A DNA stretch of 64,000 bases, from NCBI GenBank assembly GCA_002723155.1, contig PBNO01000015.1:1-64000 (forward strand). Reading direction: 5' to 3'. A program made the translations under genes and the position numbers. The notes under the pieces were generated by a model. The model did not search any database. It was given only the letters and a program-made list of their open reading frames with translations, and was not told the origin of the DNA. The stretch comes from Ponticaulis sp. GTDB taxonomy: Bacteria > Pseudomonadota > Alphaproteobacteria > Caulobacterales > Hyphomonadaceae. Below, piece by piece: positions 41,085 through 50,429 of the stretch; the first letter of the stretch is position 1; every line of letters starts with the position of its first letter.

Positions 41085-42361
41085 TGAAATCCTCCCGACT
41101 GGGGCTGGCTGGTCTTCTGGCCGCCCTCCTCTCTTCGACGGCAGCGGCGTCTCCGGTGACGCTTGAAGAAGCAATCTCTCGTGCGCTTCTGAATGACCCA
41201 AGCATTGAACGCGCCGAGGCGGGCCTGACCCGAGCGACAGCGGGAGGTGACATGGCGCGCGCGGGGCTTGGCCCGCAAGCAGGGATACGTGCAGAAGTTG
41301 GCGCGCTGGAAACGGATTTCACCGCAGACAGCATTACTCAGGTGCCCCGTTCCGTCGGCCTTCAAGCCGAATGGAACGTATTCTCCTCCGGTGCCAACGC
41401 GGCGGCCGTGGATGCAGCCGATTTTCAGTATGACGCCGCACGTAGCCAGCTTACCGGCCAGCGCGAAAAGACCATTCTGCAAACCTTCGAAGCTTTCGCT
41501 CAGGCCTGGCTGGCCGAGCAGGTTCTGAACGTCGCCGACGCACGCGTCGAAACCTTCGACATGCGCCTTCAGGAAACGCAGGCACGTTTTGATCAGGGCC
41601 AGGTCACACGGACAGATGTCGCAATGACGGAAGCCCGCCTCGCCTCGTCCCAGGCCCAGCTCGAAGCGACACGTGCCCAGCTTGCTGCGGCCACTGCCCG
41701 ACTTTCTCGTCTCACCGGTGTTGCTGATGCAAATCCCGTTGGTGAGTTCTCTCTGTCCGAGACAGGCTTTTCGACCTTTGATGAAGCGCTTAACCGCGTT
41801 CTCATTCAAAATTCCGACCTTGAAGCGGCGCGTTCCATGCAGAGCGTGGCAGGCTCACGTCTGGAAGAGGCGCGCGCTCGATTTGGCCCGAGCATTTCGG
41901 TTCGCGCACGCGCTACGCATGGCGAAGATATGTTCTTCTTCTTCGAAGACCCAATCAGCGACGTGGGCGCTTTTGTAACCGTTGAAATGCCACTGTTCAC
42001 GAACGGCATGCGTCAGGCGAGCGAGCGTGAAGCACTCGCGGCCCGTTCTCAGGCGACGGCTGACGTGCGCAATGCAGAGCTTATGCTCCGCGAAGCCGTG
42101 AGCGGCCTCTGGGGCGACATTCAGGCCCGACGCCTCGCCGTGTCTGCCGCAAGCCGCGCCGAGGCTGCAGCACGCCTTGCCGCGGAAGGGGCCTTGCGTG
42201 AACACGAAGCAGGCCTTCGTACACTCGTAGACGCTCTGGATGCGGAAAACGCGTTCCGTGACGCGCAGATCGCCCGCATTCAGGCTGAGACCAGCCTCAA
42301 GATCGCAGAGGCCCGTCTTTTGAGCCTCTCCAACGATCTTGAAACAGCCGTTTCCAATTAA
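41081..42361 (+). CDS. TolC-family outer-membrane efflux protein
   Basis: About 426 residues begin with a signal peptide ending near TAAAS. The two-repeat TolC plan follows: long alpha-helical stretches rich in Ala, Glu, Arg and Gln, with FDQGQVTRTDVAMTEARLASSQ and EHEAGLRTLVDALDAENA as the two conserved helix-turn segments. It forms the outer-membrane channel for the RND pump encoded divergently. Two adjacent ATGs (41081, 41084) overlap the DUF2892 stop, so I infer coupling; the longer frame to 41024 lacks a signal peptide. Confidence 0.9.
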   Translation: MMKSSRLGLAGLLAALLSSTAAASPVTLEEAISRALLNDPSIERAEAGLTRATAGGDMARAGLGPQAGIRAEVGALETDFTADSITQVPRSVGLQAEWNVFSSGANAAAVDAADFQYDAARSQLTGQREKTILQTFEAFAQAWLAEQVLNVADARVETFDMRLQETQARFDQGQVTRTDVAMTEARLASSQAQLEATRAQLAAATARLSRLTGVADANPVGEFSLSETGFSTFDEALNRVLIQNSDLEAARSMQSVAGSRLEEARARFGPSISVRARATHGEDMFFFFEDPISDVGAFVTVEMPLFTNGMRQASEREALAARSQATADVRNAELMLREAVSGLWGDIQARRLAVSAASRAEAAARLAAEGALREHEAGLRTLVDALDAENAFRDAQIARIQAETSLKIAEARLLSLSNDLETAVSN

Positions 42362-42430
42362 CGCCACGTGAGTGTGGATTAAGTCGCCAAGCTCTGTCAT
42401 CTGTATCGCACAGATGACAGGGAGCGACAC

Positions 42431-43210
42431 ATGACGAAACTCGCAGACAGACTAAACCTCTCAGGCAAGCTGGCACTGGTGACCGGCGCTTCTGGCGGCC
42501 TGGGCGCACACTTTGCGAGGACGCTGTCCGAGGCGGGCGCGACTGTTATCCTGGCTGCACGTCGTCTTGATCGTCTGAAAGCGCTCGAGACCGAGCTCGT
42601 CGAAGCCGACGGTAAAGCCTTCAGCGTCGCTATGGATGTCACATCCCCACAATCAGTAGATGACGCCTTCGCGGCAATTGCTGCGGAGTTCGGACGCCCT
42701 GCCGATATCATCGTCAACAACTCCGGCATTGGTCAGGCGAGCTGGTTCCATGAAACGCCTCAAGACGAATGGCAGTCCGTCATCGAGACAAACCTCAATG
42801 GCGTCTGGCGCGTAGCCAAAGCGGCAACCAATGCGCTGATCGCAGCGGGCCAGCCCGGTTCTATCGTCAACATCGCATCCATCACGGCGCATAAACCTGC
42901 CATGATGAACGTAGCTTATTCGGCTTCAAAAGCTGCCGTAGACCATATGACCCGAAACATGGCGGTTGAAGCCGCTCGTCATCGCATCCGCGTCAACGCA
43001 ATTGCCCCTGGCTACTATAAGACAGATATCAACGCAGACTATCTGGAAAGCGAAGCAGGTGCGCGTATGGCCAAACGCATTCCGATGCGCCGCTTCGGTG
43101 ACTATCAGGAACTGGACGGCGCGCTGGTTCTACTCGCCTCGGATGCTGCATCCTACATGACGGGCACCACCATTACGGTGGATGGCGGCCATACGCTCTC
43201 CCCGCTCTAA
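42431..43210 (+). CDS. SDR-family NAD(P)-dependent oxidoreductase
   Basis: The 259-residue protein is a classical short-chain dehydrogenase. The cofactor motif TGASGGLG is near residue 18, followed by NNSGIG and the catalytic YSASK with upstream Ser in IASI. RVNAIAPGYYKTDIN and a C-terminal TGTTITVDGG complete it. It resembles FabG/2-deoxygluconate dehydrogenase-like members; the substrate is not readable. It begins 69 bases after the TolC gene and precedes the sugar kinase by ten bases. Confidence 0.9.
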   Translation: MTKLADRLNLSGKLALVTGASGGLGAHFARTLSEAGATVILAARRLDRLKALETELVEADGKAFSVAMDVTSPQSVDDAFAAIAAEFGRPADIIVNNSGIGQASWFHETPQDEWQSVIETNLNGVWRVAKAATNALIAAGQPGSIVNIASITAHKPAMMNVAYSASKAAVDHMTRNMAVEAARHRIRVNAIAPGYYKTDINADYLESEAGARMAKRIPMRRFGDYQELDGALVLLASDAASYMTGTTITVDGGHTLSPL

Positions 43211-43220
43211 GGAACTTACA

Positions 43221-44111
43221 ATGCTAGGCGGGATTGAAGCGGGTGGCACAAAATGCGTCGTTGCGGTCGCAGATGATGATCTCTCGATCATTGCTGAAGC
43301 GACCATTCCAACTACAGCGCCGGATGAGACGTTCGCTTCAATCATCAACTTCTTTGAGCAAGCCCAAAGCGAACACGGCTCCGACCTGACGACTATTGGC
43401 GTCGCAAGCTTTGGCCCTGTTGGCGTTGATCCCGCTTCCTCCAGCTATGCCGAAATACTTGAGACACCCAAGCTGGCATGGCGCGGCGTTTCATATCAGC
43501 GCCGCCTTTCGCACTTCGGCGTGCCTGTCGTTATCGATACAGACGTGAATGGTGCAGCTCTCGCAGAACAGGTTTACGGAGCCGGCAAGAGCTCAGATAC
43601 CCTCGCCTATGTTACGGTCGGCACAGGCATTGGCGTAGGCGTCGTTCGGGCTGGGAAGCCCCTCTCAGGCTCTTCTCACTACGAGATGGGTCACATCCTG
43701 CCCCGCAGGGCTGAGGGCGACACGTTTGATGGTCTCTGCCCTTCGCATGGTGACTGTCTGGAAGGGCTAGCTGCGGGCCCAGCCATCAAAGCACGTTGGG
43801 GACACCCACTATCAGACCTCAGCGCCGATCATCCCGCGCACGATATTGAGGCCGATTATCTCGCCCAGTTGGTACATTCAATCACGCTTATGCATGCGCC
43901 ACACAGCATTGTGCTCGGCGGCGGCGTTATGAAAACCGAAGGCCTTATCGAGCGCATTCGCGTGAAAGCCGAACGCTATCTGGCCGGATATATGAAACAT
44001 GCTACTCTGGATACCGGCCTTCAAAACTACATCACCAAGCCGAAGCTTGGTGATAAGTCAGGTATCATTGGAGCATTGGCCCTCGCCCGCGCGCGCAACG
44101 CAGGCGAATAG
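43221..44111 (+). CDS. ROK-family sugar kinase, fructokinase-like
   Basis: This protein of 296 residues starts with IEAGGTKCVVAVADDD (phosphate binding). DTDVNGAALAEQ carries the catalytic aspartate, and VGTGIGVGVV the second ATP loop. The zinc motif GLCPSHGDCLEG is placed after EMGHILPRR. This C-x-H-x-x-C form is typical of ROK fructokinases. It phosphorylates a hexose, probably fructose. ATG 43221 with AAGGA upstream is preferred over the in-frame start at 43182, which lies inside the SDR gene. Confidence 0.88.
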   Translation: MLGGIEAGGTKCVVAVADDDLSIIAEATIPTTAPDETFASIINFFEQAQSEHGSDLTTIGVASFGPVGVDPASSSYAEILETPKLAWRGVSYQRRLSHFGVPVVIDTDVNGAALAEQVYGAGKSSDTLAYVTVGTGIGVGVVRAGKPLSGSSHYEMGHILPRRAEGDTFDGLCPSHGDCLEGLAAGPAIKARWGHPLSDLSADHPAHDIEADYLAQLVHSITLMHAPHSIVLGGGVMKTEGLIERIRVKAERYLAGYMKHATLDTGLQNYITKPKLGDKSGIIGALALARARNAGE

Positions 44112-44114
44112 GCG

Positions 44115-45836
44115 TCAGGCTTCGGCCGTTTCAAAAAGCGACTTCAGATCTTTTTTGAGGATTTTACCGTTCGCATTACGCGGCAACGTGTCTTCGCAGA
44201 ATACGATCTTCACTGGCGCTTTGAATTTAGCGAGGCGTTCCATCACCCATTGCTTCAGCTCGTCTTCGGTTGCGCTCATGCCCGGCGCAAGGTGGACAAC
44301 TGCCGCAGGCTCTTCACCAAGCGTGCGATGCGGAATACCAATCAGCGCCGCATCTGTGACCGCCGGATGGTCATAGAGAACATTCTCGACTTCCGAAGAA
44401 TAAATGTTCTCACCGCCCCGAATGATGATGTCTTTCGCACGGTCCACAATGAAGCAGAAGCCTTCCTCATCAAGACGAGCAAGGTCGCCAGTTTTCACCC
44501 AACCATCGACGAATGTTTCTTCGGTAGCCTCAGGGCGCTGCCAGTATTCCTGAACAACCATAGGTCCGCGGGCCCAAAGCTCACCGACCTCACCAACCGG
44601 AAGTTCTTTAGAGCCATCCGGGCTCATGATTTTAAGATCGGCTGTCGCAACAGGTGGGCCACAACTTTCAGGGCGCGCTTCATAGTCTTCAGCACCGTGG
44701 ACTGTGACAGTCGCAGAGGTTTCAGTCATCCCCCAACCATTGCCCGGCTCTGCGCCAAAGACTTCGCGAATCTTGCGGACAAGCTCCGGCGCTGACGGCG
44801 CACCGCCATAACCAATCGATTCGAGAGATGACAGATCGTACTTTTCACGGTCCGGATGCTCGATCAGCTGCCATGCAATCGTAGGAACGCCACCGGTAGA
44901 CTGAACCTTCTCACGCTCAATAATTTCGAACGCTTTCACCGTATCCCATTTGTACATGAAGACCAGCGTGTGGCCGGCAAAGATGGAACCCATCATGCGC
45001 GCATTCGCTGCCGTAACGTGGAAGAGCGGAATGACCAGCAAACCAACTTTCTGTTCCGGCTCTGGCGGCGCTTCACCGCGACGTAGAGCGCCGCGTGCCG
45101 TCGCATATCCGGTAGAAAACACGTTAGTCGTCGCGTTACGATGCGTGCCAACAGCGCCTTTTGGCTGACCGGTTGTGCCAGACGTGTAGAAGATCGTCGC
45201 GCGGTCTTCAGGTTTCACCTCTACATCAGGCAGATCCTGATCCGGAAGCGCGTTCCAGCTCGACGGAGCGCCGATCACGCTCTCAAGCTGGATATAATCG
45301 TCAGACCCTTCAGAGGCGCGCGACACAATCATTGTCTCCAGCGTGGTCACCTTGTCGAGGTCACCCGAAAGACGGTCGAGGCGCTCATGGTCGCAGACCA
45401 GTACTTTAGAGCCAGAGTTTTCAATACCGAAGGCAAGCTCTGCACCCGTCCACCACGCATTCAGCGGAACGATGATGGCACCAATGGAAACAGTTGCGAA
45501 ATACGCGACCGGCCATTCCGGCAGGTTACGCATAGCGAGCGCTACGCGGTCACCTTTCTTGACGCCCAATTCCTGTAGTTTGCGCGCAAACGCTGACGTC
45601 GCGCGGAACCATGAATCGAATGAGACGCGTTCATCCTCATAGATTGTAAAAAGGTGGTCGCCGTGCGTTCGGCCCTGCATTGCGAGTTCGCGCAGTGTAT
45701 GGACGCCGTTTTTCCAGTCGCGAGTCGGAACGCCGTTTACGTCAACGGTCTCCATCTCAAAGCGCTGGCCTGGCGCACACAAAATTTCGCGGATCTCTGC
45801 AAGGCTCTTTGCCGGAAAGGCTGAAGCTGTTGTCAT
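44115..45836 (-). CDS. AMP-forming acyl-CoA synthetase / ligase
   Basis: This 573-residue ANL-superfamily enzyme has the P-loop IFYTSGTTGQPKGA near residue 200, the adenylation motif GWGMTETS near 365, and TGDLARLDEEGFCFIVDR followed by KDIIIRGGENIYSSEVE. The C-terminal PRNANGKILKKDL carries the catalytic lysine. It activates a carboxylic acid to the acyl-CoA via an acyl-AMP. The genes lying upstream on the same strand, an FAD monooxygenase and an MFS transporter, raise the possibility of an aromatic-acid or long-chain substrate. The substrate is unassigned. Confidence 0.9.
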   Translation of the reverse strand: MTTASAFPAKSLAEIREILCAPGQRFEMETVDVNGVPTRDWKNGVHTLRELAMQGRTHGDHLFTIYEDERVSFDSWFRATSAFARKLQELGVKKGDRVALAMRNLPEWPVAYFATVSIGAIIVPLNAWWTGAELAFGIENSGSKVLVCDHERLDRLSGDLDKVTTLETMIVSRASEGSDDYIQLESVIGAPSSWNALPDQDLPDVEVKPEDRATIFYTSGTTGQPKGAVGTHRNATTNVFSTGYATARGALRRGEAPPEPEQKVGLLVIPLFHVTAANARMMGSIFAGHTLVFMYKWDTVKAFEIIEREKVQSTGGVPTIAWQLIEHPDREKYDLSSLESIGYGGAPSAPELVRKIREVFGAEPGNGWGMTETSATVTVHGAEDYEARPESCGPPVATADLKIMSPDGSKELPVGEVGELWARGPMVVQEYWQRPEATEETFVDGWVKTGDLARLDEEGFCFIVDRAKDIIIRGGENIYSSEVENVLYDHPAVTDAALIGIPHRTLGEEPAAVVHLAPGMSATEDELKQWVMERLAKFKAPVKIVFCEDTLPRNANGKILKKDLKSLFETAEA

Positions 45837-45951
45837 TTGACCTGTCTCCCCATGACACTCTTCCAGGTTATCCCGGATTATTACCTATAGTCATGGTATA
45901 GTGGGCTATCAGATCATTCCACTGGTTCCAAATGAATTTTCTGCAGAAGTA

Positions 45952-47133
45952 TCATGCAGTGACGTCGTAGCCGTAAATCCAGTCCATGCGCTGATGAACG
46001 ATCTCCGGAAGGATATTTCCCGCCAGCCACATCGGCCCGTATGTCATCAGACGCTTCATCGGATTGCGATGATGGAACGTCGTCGCATTCTTGCGCGACA
46101 GGGCCTGAACATGAGTTGCGCGGGCGTGTCGACGCGCCTGATAGGTTTTCAGCGCCTCTACGATTGAGCGAGAGCCTTTGAGGCAGGACTTCAGCATCCA
46201 GGCATCTTCCATGGCCATCACAGCGCCTTGAGCAACGAATGGCAGCATAGGATGGGCTGCATCTCCGAGTACACACAGGCGTCCATCAACCCAGCGACGA
46301 AGCGATGGGCGGTCGAACAATGCCCAACGGAAAAAGGATTCACCCTGCTCAATGATATCACCGATCACCGGGTCCCAGCCTTCGAACTCGGCGCGCAGCT
46401 CTTTCTTCTTGCCCTCGATCGACCAGCCCTCTTCGCGCCAGTCATCACGCTCGATCACGCCGACAAGGTTCACAAGCTCACCACCGCGCAGATAATAGGT
46501 GACGGCGTGCTTGCCGCGCCCGACCCAGGCGCAGGCCGTAGGGGGTGGCGGATGCATTGTCAGCTTACTGGCCGGCACAACCCCGCGCCACGCAATACAG
46601 CCGGTGAATCGTGGCACGTACGGTCCAACGATATGTGCCTGCACGACCGAATGAATGCCGTCCGCTCCGACAAGCAAATCAGCATTGTCCACGTCACCGC
46701 CTGACAGATGAACCGTCACGCCCGTGGGCGTTTGCTCCACTGACTGGAGCTGCGTGTTGAACCTGACATCAATGTTCGGCGCTGTGTTGCAAGCATTTTC
46801 GAGGATGGAGATCAGGTCTGCCCGGTGAATATGCAGATAGGGGGCGCCCCAGCGGTCTATCGCTTTGTCTTTCAAAGGGATGGTGAAAATCGTTTTACCG
46901 CTTTCGCCAAAGCGCATTTCAATGCGTTCCGGTTCGAAAGCAGTTCTGCGCAGTTCGGCCTCAAGACCTAGCGCCTGCATGACGCGCATTCCGTTCGGAC
47001 CAATCTGAAGGCCTGCACCGACCTCGCCAAAAGCAGCGGCCTGCTCCAGCACGGTCACGTCATGCCCGTCTTCAACAAAACAGAGTGCAGCAGTAAGTCC
47101 GGCAATGCCGCCGCCAGCGATCAGAATTTTCAT
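45952..47133 (-). CDS. FAD-dependent monooxygenase, salicylate-hydroxylase-like
   Basis: This 393-residue group A flavoprotein monooxygenase has the N-terminal ILIAGGGIAGLTAAL motif. VGADGIHSVV is the DG motif and VLGDAAHPMLPFVAQGAVMAMED the second FAD/GD motif. The overall length and the FTGCIAWRGVVPA segment resemble salicylate 1-monooxygenase or 3-hydroxybenzoate 6-hydroxylase. It hydroxylates an aromatic substrate with NAD(P)H and O2. An MFS transporter ends 57 bases upstream on the same strand and could import the substrate. Confidence 0.88.
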   Translation of the reverse strand: MKILIAGGGIAGLTAALCFVEDGHDVTVLEQAAAFGEVGAGLQIGPNGMRVMQALGLEAELRRTAFEPERIEMRFGESGKTIFTIPLKDKAIDRWGAPYLHIHRADLISILENACNTAPNIDVRFNTQLQSVEQTPTGVTVHLSGGDVDNADLLVGADGIHSVVQAHIVGPYVPRFTGCIAWRGVVPASKLTMHPPPPTACAWVGRGKHAVTYYLRGGELVNLVGVIERDDWREEGWSIEGKKKELRAEFEGWDPVIGDIIEQGESFFRWALFDRPSLRRWVDGRLCVLGDAAHPMLPFVAQGAVMAMEDAWMLKSCLKGSRSIVEALKTYQARRHARATHVQALSRKNATTFHHRNPMKRLMTYGPMWLAGNILPEIVHQRMDWIYGYDVTA

Positions 47134-47190
47134 AGGTTCAGAAAGACCTGCTGCCGAGAAATGACAAGTGCGCGTTTTGTCCTGTCCGAA

Positions 47191-48408
47191 CTATTGGCGG
47201 ACGGTTTTTGGCCTTTTCACGAACACCAGCGCTGCAATCAGAAGGCAAACCATAGCCGTAGCACTGACTGTGAGCGGCAGGTCGTTGTGGATCATATAAA
47301 GGCCTGCACCAATGAGAGGCCCAACCACAAAGCCAGCAGGCGGCGCTGCGGCCATAAGCGCGCCAGCCGCGCCTTGATCTTTTGGCTCCACAGCCAGCGT
47401 CCCAAGCGCATTCAGCGACGGAACGATCAAAGCCGCGCCGCTCCCCATCACGGCAAACGACATGCAAAGGAAAATAAACGGCGTATGGATGATCGCGGTC
47501 GCGTATCCTGTTGCCACCAGAGCCAGCCCTACCGGCAACATAAAGCGCGGGTCCGGCTTGAAACGGTCTACATAGAAGGTCTGTACGAGCACCATGCACA
47601 CCGCCATTACGGCAAACACCAACCCGCCAAACTCGACGGCCTCTGCCCCCTGAAATCCGAAACGGTCAGACACGAACCAGGCGATCGTTTGCTGCACACA
47701 GGCCACCGCCATGAAATAGGAAATCAGGAAGATGATGAACGGACGCACGCGCGGATCCATCAATGATAGTGGCTTCGGGCGCTGGCGCGTTGAATCTGAT
47801 TCTTCTTTTGGCAAAACAAACAGGAAGATCACGCTGCACATCAAAGAAAACGCGACCGAGCCCCATAGCGGTGCCAATGCACCAAAACGCGCAAGCACGG
47901 CTGCTGCTGCAGGACCAAGGATCGAACCGACACTCATCGCCGCGCCGAGAAAGCCAAGGCCGGCAGCTCGGTCATGTGGCGTTGTGGCGTCTGTCATCGC
48001 GGCAAATGCCGCCGGTTGAAGGCCTGACGACAAAAGGCCAAATGCCGTTCGCACGGCTGCCAATGCAAAGAAGGCCTGCAGCCCCACGAAAACGCCATGG
48101 ATCGCAGCATCCAGCGTAAACAGGAAAATCATATTGTTGAACGCCGTCATGAACAGCGCGAACACCATGACCCGCTTACGACCGATCCGCCCGGAGATGC
48201 GCCCCCAGACAGGCGTCATAAAAGCAAACAGAAGAGACGACAGCGTCAACATGCCCGCGACCTGAAGCTCGGTCAGACCCGCGCTCCGCGCGAGTGGCGG
48301 CGCAACAACGAAACTGATGGTAAAGCCGACTCCCATCGAGAGGAGCCCGAAAGCAATCACCCATTTCTGAAGGCGTGATAATGGCCTGACTGGTGCTGCT
48401 TCGCTCAT
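47191..48408 (-). CDS. MFS transporter
   Basis: The 405-residue membrane protein has twelve predicted hydrophobic helices. The MFS signature between helices 2 and 3 reads WGRISGRIGRKRVMVF. The loop after helix 6 carries a charged PKEESDSTRQRPK segment. It is more like drug/proton or aromatic-acid transporters than sugar carriers, but substrate cannot be read. It is probably transcribed with the FAD monooxygenase that follows. Confidence 0.9.
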   Translation of the reverse strand: MSEAAPVRPLSRLQKWVIAFGLLSMGVGFTISFVVAPPLARSAGLTELQVAGMLTLSSLLFAFMTPVWGRISGRIGRKRVMVFALFMTAFNNMIFLFTLDAAIHGVFVGLQAFFALAAVRTAFGLLSSGLQPAAFAAMTDATTPHDRAAGLGFLGAAMSVGSILGPAAAAVLARFGALAPLWGSVAFSLMCSVIFLFVLPKEESDSTRQRPKPLSLMDPRVRPFIIFLISYFMAVACVQQTIAWFVSDRFGFQGAEAVEFGGLVFAVMAVCMVLVQTFYVDRFKPDPRFMLPVGLALVATGYATAIIHTPFIFLCMSFAVMGSGAALIVPSLNALGTLAVEPKDQGAAGALMAAAPPAGFVVGPLIGAGLYMIHNDLPLTVSATAMVCLLIAALVFVKRPKTVRQ

Positions 48409-48474
48409 ATAACCCCCGAAGACCGCGCTCTATGGTGCGTGTACGAGGCTATATGTATTCGTTTTTAGAATGAA

Positions 48475-48503
48475 GCCACCCCTCACCTTAGGTAAGGGGT
48501 GGC
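48475..48503. terminator. Hairpin after aspS
   Basis: GCCACCCCT and AGGGGTGGC form a 9-base stem extended by ACCT/AGGT through small mismatches. It lies just after the aspS stop, read leftward, and before the MFS gene's start region. A modest T-rich stretch follows on the minus strand (TTCATTCT). This is a plausible but imperfect intrinsic terminator. Confidence 0.55.
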
Positions 48504-48509
48504 ATTCCA

Positions 48510-50339
48510 TTACTTCTTCTGCGGAGCCAGACGGATGTTGAGCTCGCGAAGTTGTTTATCGTCGACAACAGAAGGAGCACCCATCATCAGGTCCTGAGCC
48601 TGCTGGTTGAACGGGAAGAGAATGACGTCACGAATGGACTCAGTCTCTGCCAGCAGCATGACGATACGGTCGACGCCAGGCGCGATACCGCCGTGTGGAG
48701 GCGCGCCATAGCGGAAGGCGTTCAGCATACCGCCGAACTCTTCTTCAACGACCTCAGGGCCATAACCCGCCAGCTCAAAGGCTTTCAGCATGATATCCGG
48801 GCGGTGGTTCCGGATCGCACCTGAAGACAGCTCAACGCCGTTACAAACGATGTCATACTGATAGGCCAGAAGGTCGAGTTTCTTCTCATCCGTATCGGCT
48901 GCTTCCAGCGCTTCCATACCACCTTGCGGCATGGAGAACGGGTTGTGAGAGAAGTCGATCTTCTTGTTGTCTTCGTCGTACTCATACATTGGAAAGTCGA
49001 CGATCCAGCAGAAGCGGAACACGTCTTTCTCGACGAGGTCGAGCTCTTCACCAATACGCAGACGCGCAGGACCAGCCAGTTTGTACGCTGCTTCCTTCTT
49101 ACCCGCGGAGAAGAAGACGCCGTCGCCATCCTCCAGGCCTGTAGCCTCGAGGAATGCTTTCAGGTGCTCAGGGTCAAAGTTCTTCAGGACCGGGTCCTGG
49201 CTGACAACGTTGCCGCTCTCGTCCTTACGCAGACGCGCATAGCCGAGGCCCGGAGCCTGCATCTCTTTCTTCGCCCACTTATCAAAGTCGTCGAAGAATT
49301 TACGGGACTGGGTTTCAGTCGCCTTCGGTGCAGGGATCGCAATAACCTTGCCGCCGCCGTTTGTGATCTTCGCAAAGATAGAGAAGCCTGTTTTGCTCTC
49401 GTCTTTGAAGAAGTCAGTGACGTCTTTCAGCTCGATCGGGTTGCGCAGGTCCGGCTTGTCAGAGCCGTACTTTTCCATCGCTTCACGGTATGGAATGCGT
49501 GGGAAAGGGCCTTCGGCCATATCGCGCTTTTTGCCGTCCCAGTTCTGGAACTCGCGGAATACACCAGCCATGACAGGTTCGATCGCCTGGAAGACATCTT
49601 CCTGCGTGACAAAGCTCATCTCGATATCGAGCTGATAGAATTCACCAGGCGAGCGGTCAGCACGTGCATCCTCATCGCGGAAACATGGTGCGATCTGGAA
49701 GTAACGGTCAAAGCCGGACACCATGAGCAGCTGCTTGAACTGCTGAGGCGCCTGCGGCAGCGCATAGAACTGGCCCGGGTGCAGACGTGACGGCACGAGG
49801 AAGTCGCGCGCACCTTCCGGAGAAGACGCTGTAAGGATTGGTGTCTGGTATTCGGTGAAGCCCTGTTCGACCATTCGGCTACGCAGAGAAGCAATAACCT
49901 GACTACGCAGAACCATGTTCTTGTGCAGGCTATCACGACGCAGGTCGAGATAACGGTGCTTCAGACGAATATCTTCCGGATAGTCCGGCTCACCAAAGAC
50001 TGGCAGAGGCAGCTCAGAAGCTTCCGACTGAATGTCGAGCGTTGCAACCTGAACTTCGATCTCACCTGTCGGCAGATTTTCGTTCACAGTTTCGCTGTCA
50101 CGCGCAACGACTGTGCCTTCGATCGTGATGACACTTTCGACGCGAATCCGCTCAAGACGTTCAAAATTTTCGTTTGAAGGCGTTACGACACATTGCGTCA
50201 GACCATAATGATCGCGTAAGTCGACGAACAGGAGTCCTCCGTGGTCGCGTTTGCGGTGTACCCAGCCCGACAAGCGGACCGTGTCACCCACATGGGTTTG
50301 CCGTAGCGCGCCACAGGTGTGCGTCCGGTAGAGATGCAT
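48510..50339 (-). CDS. aspS: Aspartyl-tRNA synthetase, probably non-discriminating
   Basis: The 609-residue class II synthetase has an OB-fold anticodon domain (residues 1-110) with [17 protein letters not shown], motif 2 [24 protein letters not shown] split by the usual loop, and motif 3 [12 protein letters not shown] near the end. It also has the bacterial-type GAD insertion. H33 in RDHGG occupies the position where discriminating enzymes have leucine; histidine marks non-discriminating AspRS that also charges tRNA-Asn for the GatCAB amidotransferase. It stands divergent from rnd with 90 bases between. Confidence 0.95.
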   Translation of the reverse strand: MHLYRTHTCGALRQTHVGDTVRLSGWVHRKRDHGGLLFVDLRDHYGLTQCVVTPSNENFERLERIRVESVITIEGTVVARDSETVNENLPTGEIEVQVATLDIQSEASELPLPVFGEPDYPEDIRLKHRYLDLRRDSLHKNMVLRSQVIASLRSRMVEQGFTEYQTPILTASSPEGARDFLVPSRLHPGQFYALPQAPQQFKQLLMVSGFDRYFQIAPCFRDEDARADRSPGEFYQLDIEMSFVTQEDVFQAIEPVMAGVFREFQNWDGKKRDMAEGPFPRIPYREAMEKYGSDKPDLRNPIELKDVTDFFKDESKTGFSIFAKITNGGGKVIAIPAPKATETQSRKFFDDFDKWAKKEMQAPGLGYARLRKDESGNVVSQDPVLKNFDPEHLKAFLEATGLEDGDGVFFSAGKKEAAYKLAGPARLRIGEELDLVEKDVFRFCWIVDFPMYEYDEDNKKIDFSHNPFSMPQGGMEALEAADTDEKKLDLLAYQYDIVCNGVELSSGAIRNHRPDIMLKAFELAGYGPEVVEEEFGGMLNAFRYGAPPHGGIAPGVDRIVMLLAETESIRDVILFPFNQQAQDLMMGAPSVVDDKQLRELNIRLAPQKK

Positions 50340-50429
50340 TTGAGGAAGACTCCGTTGATAAAATTATTCTGGCGCGCACACGACACAGGGCACCCCGCCT
50401 TGTCAAGCGAGTGAAAGGCAAACCTGCAC

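Noticed and set aside
48924..49790. A 288-residue frame opposite aspS
   Set aside because: It is antisense to the conserved synthetase domains and has no recognisable motif.
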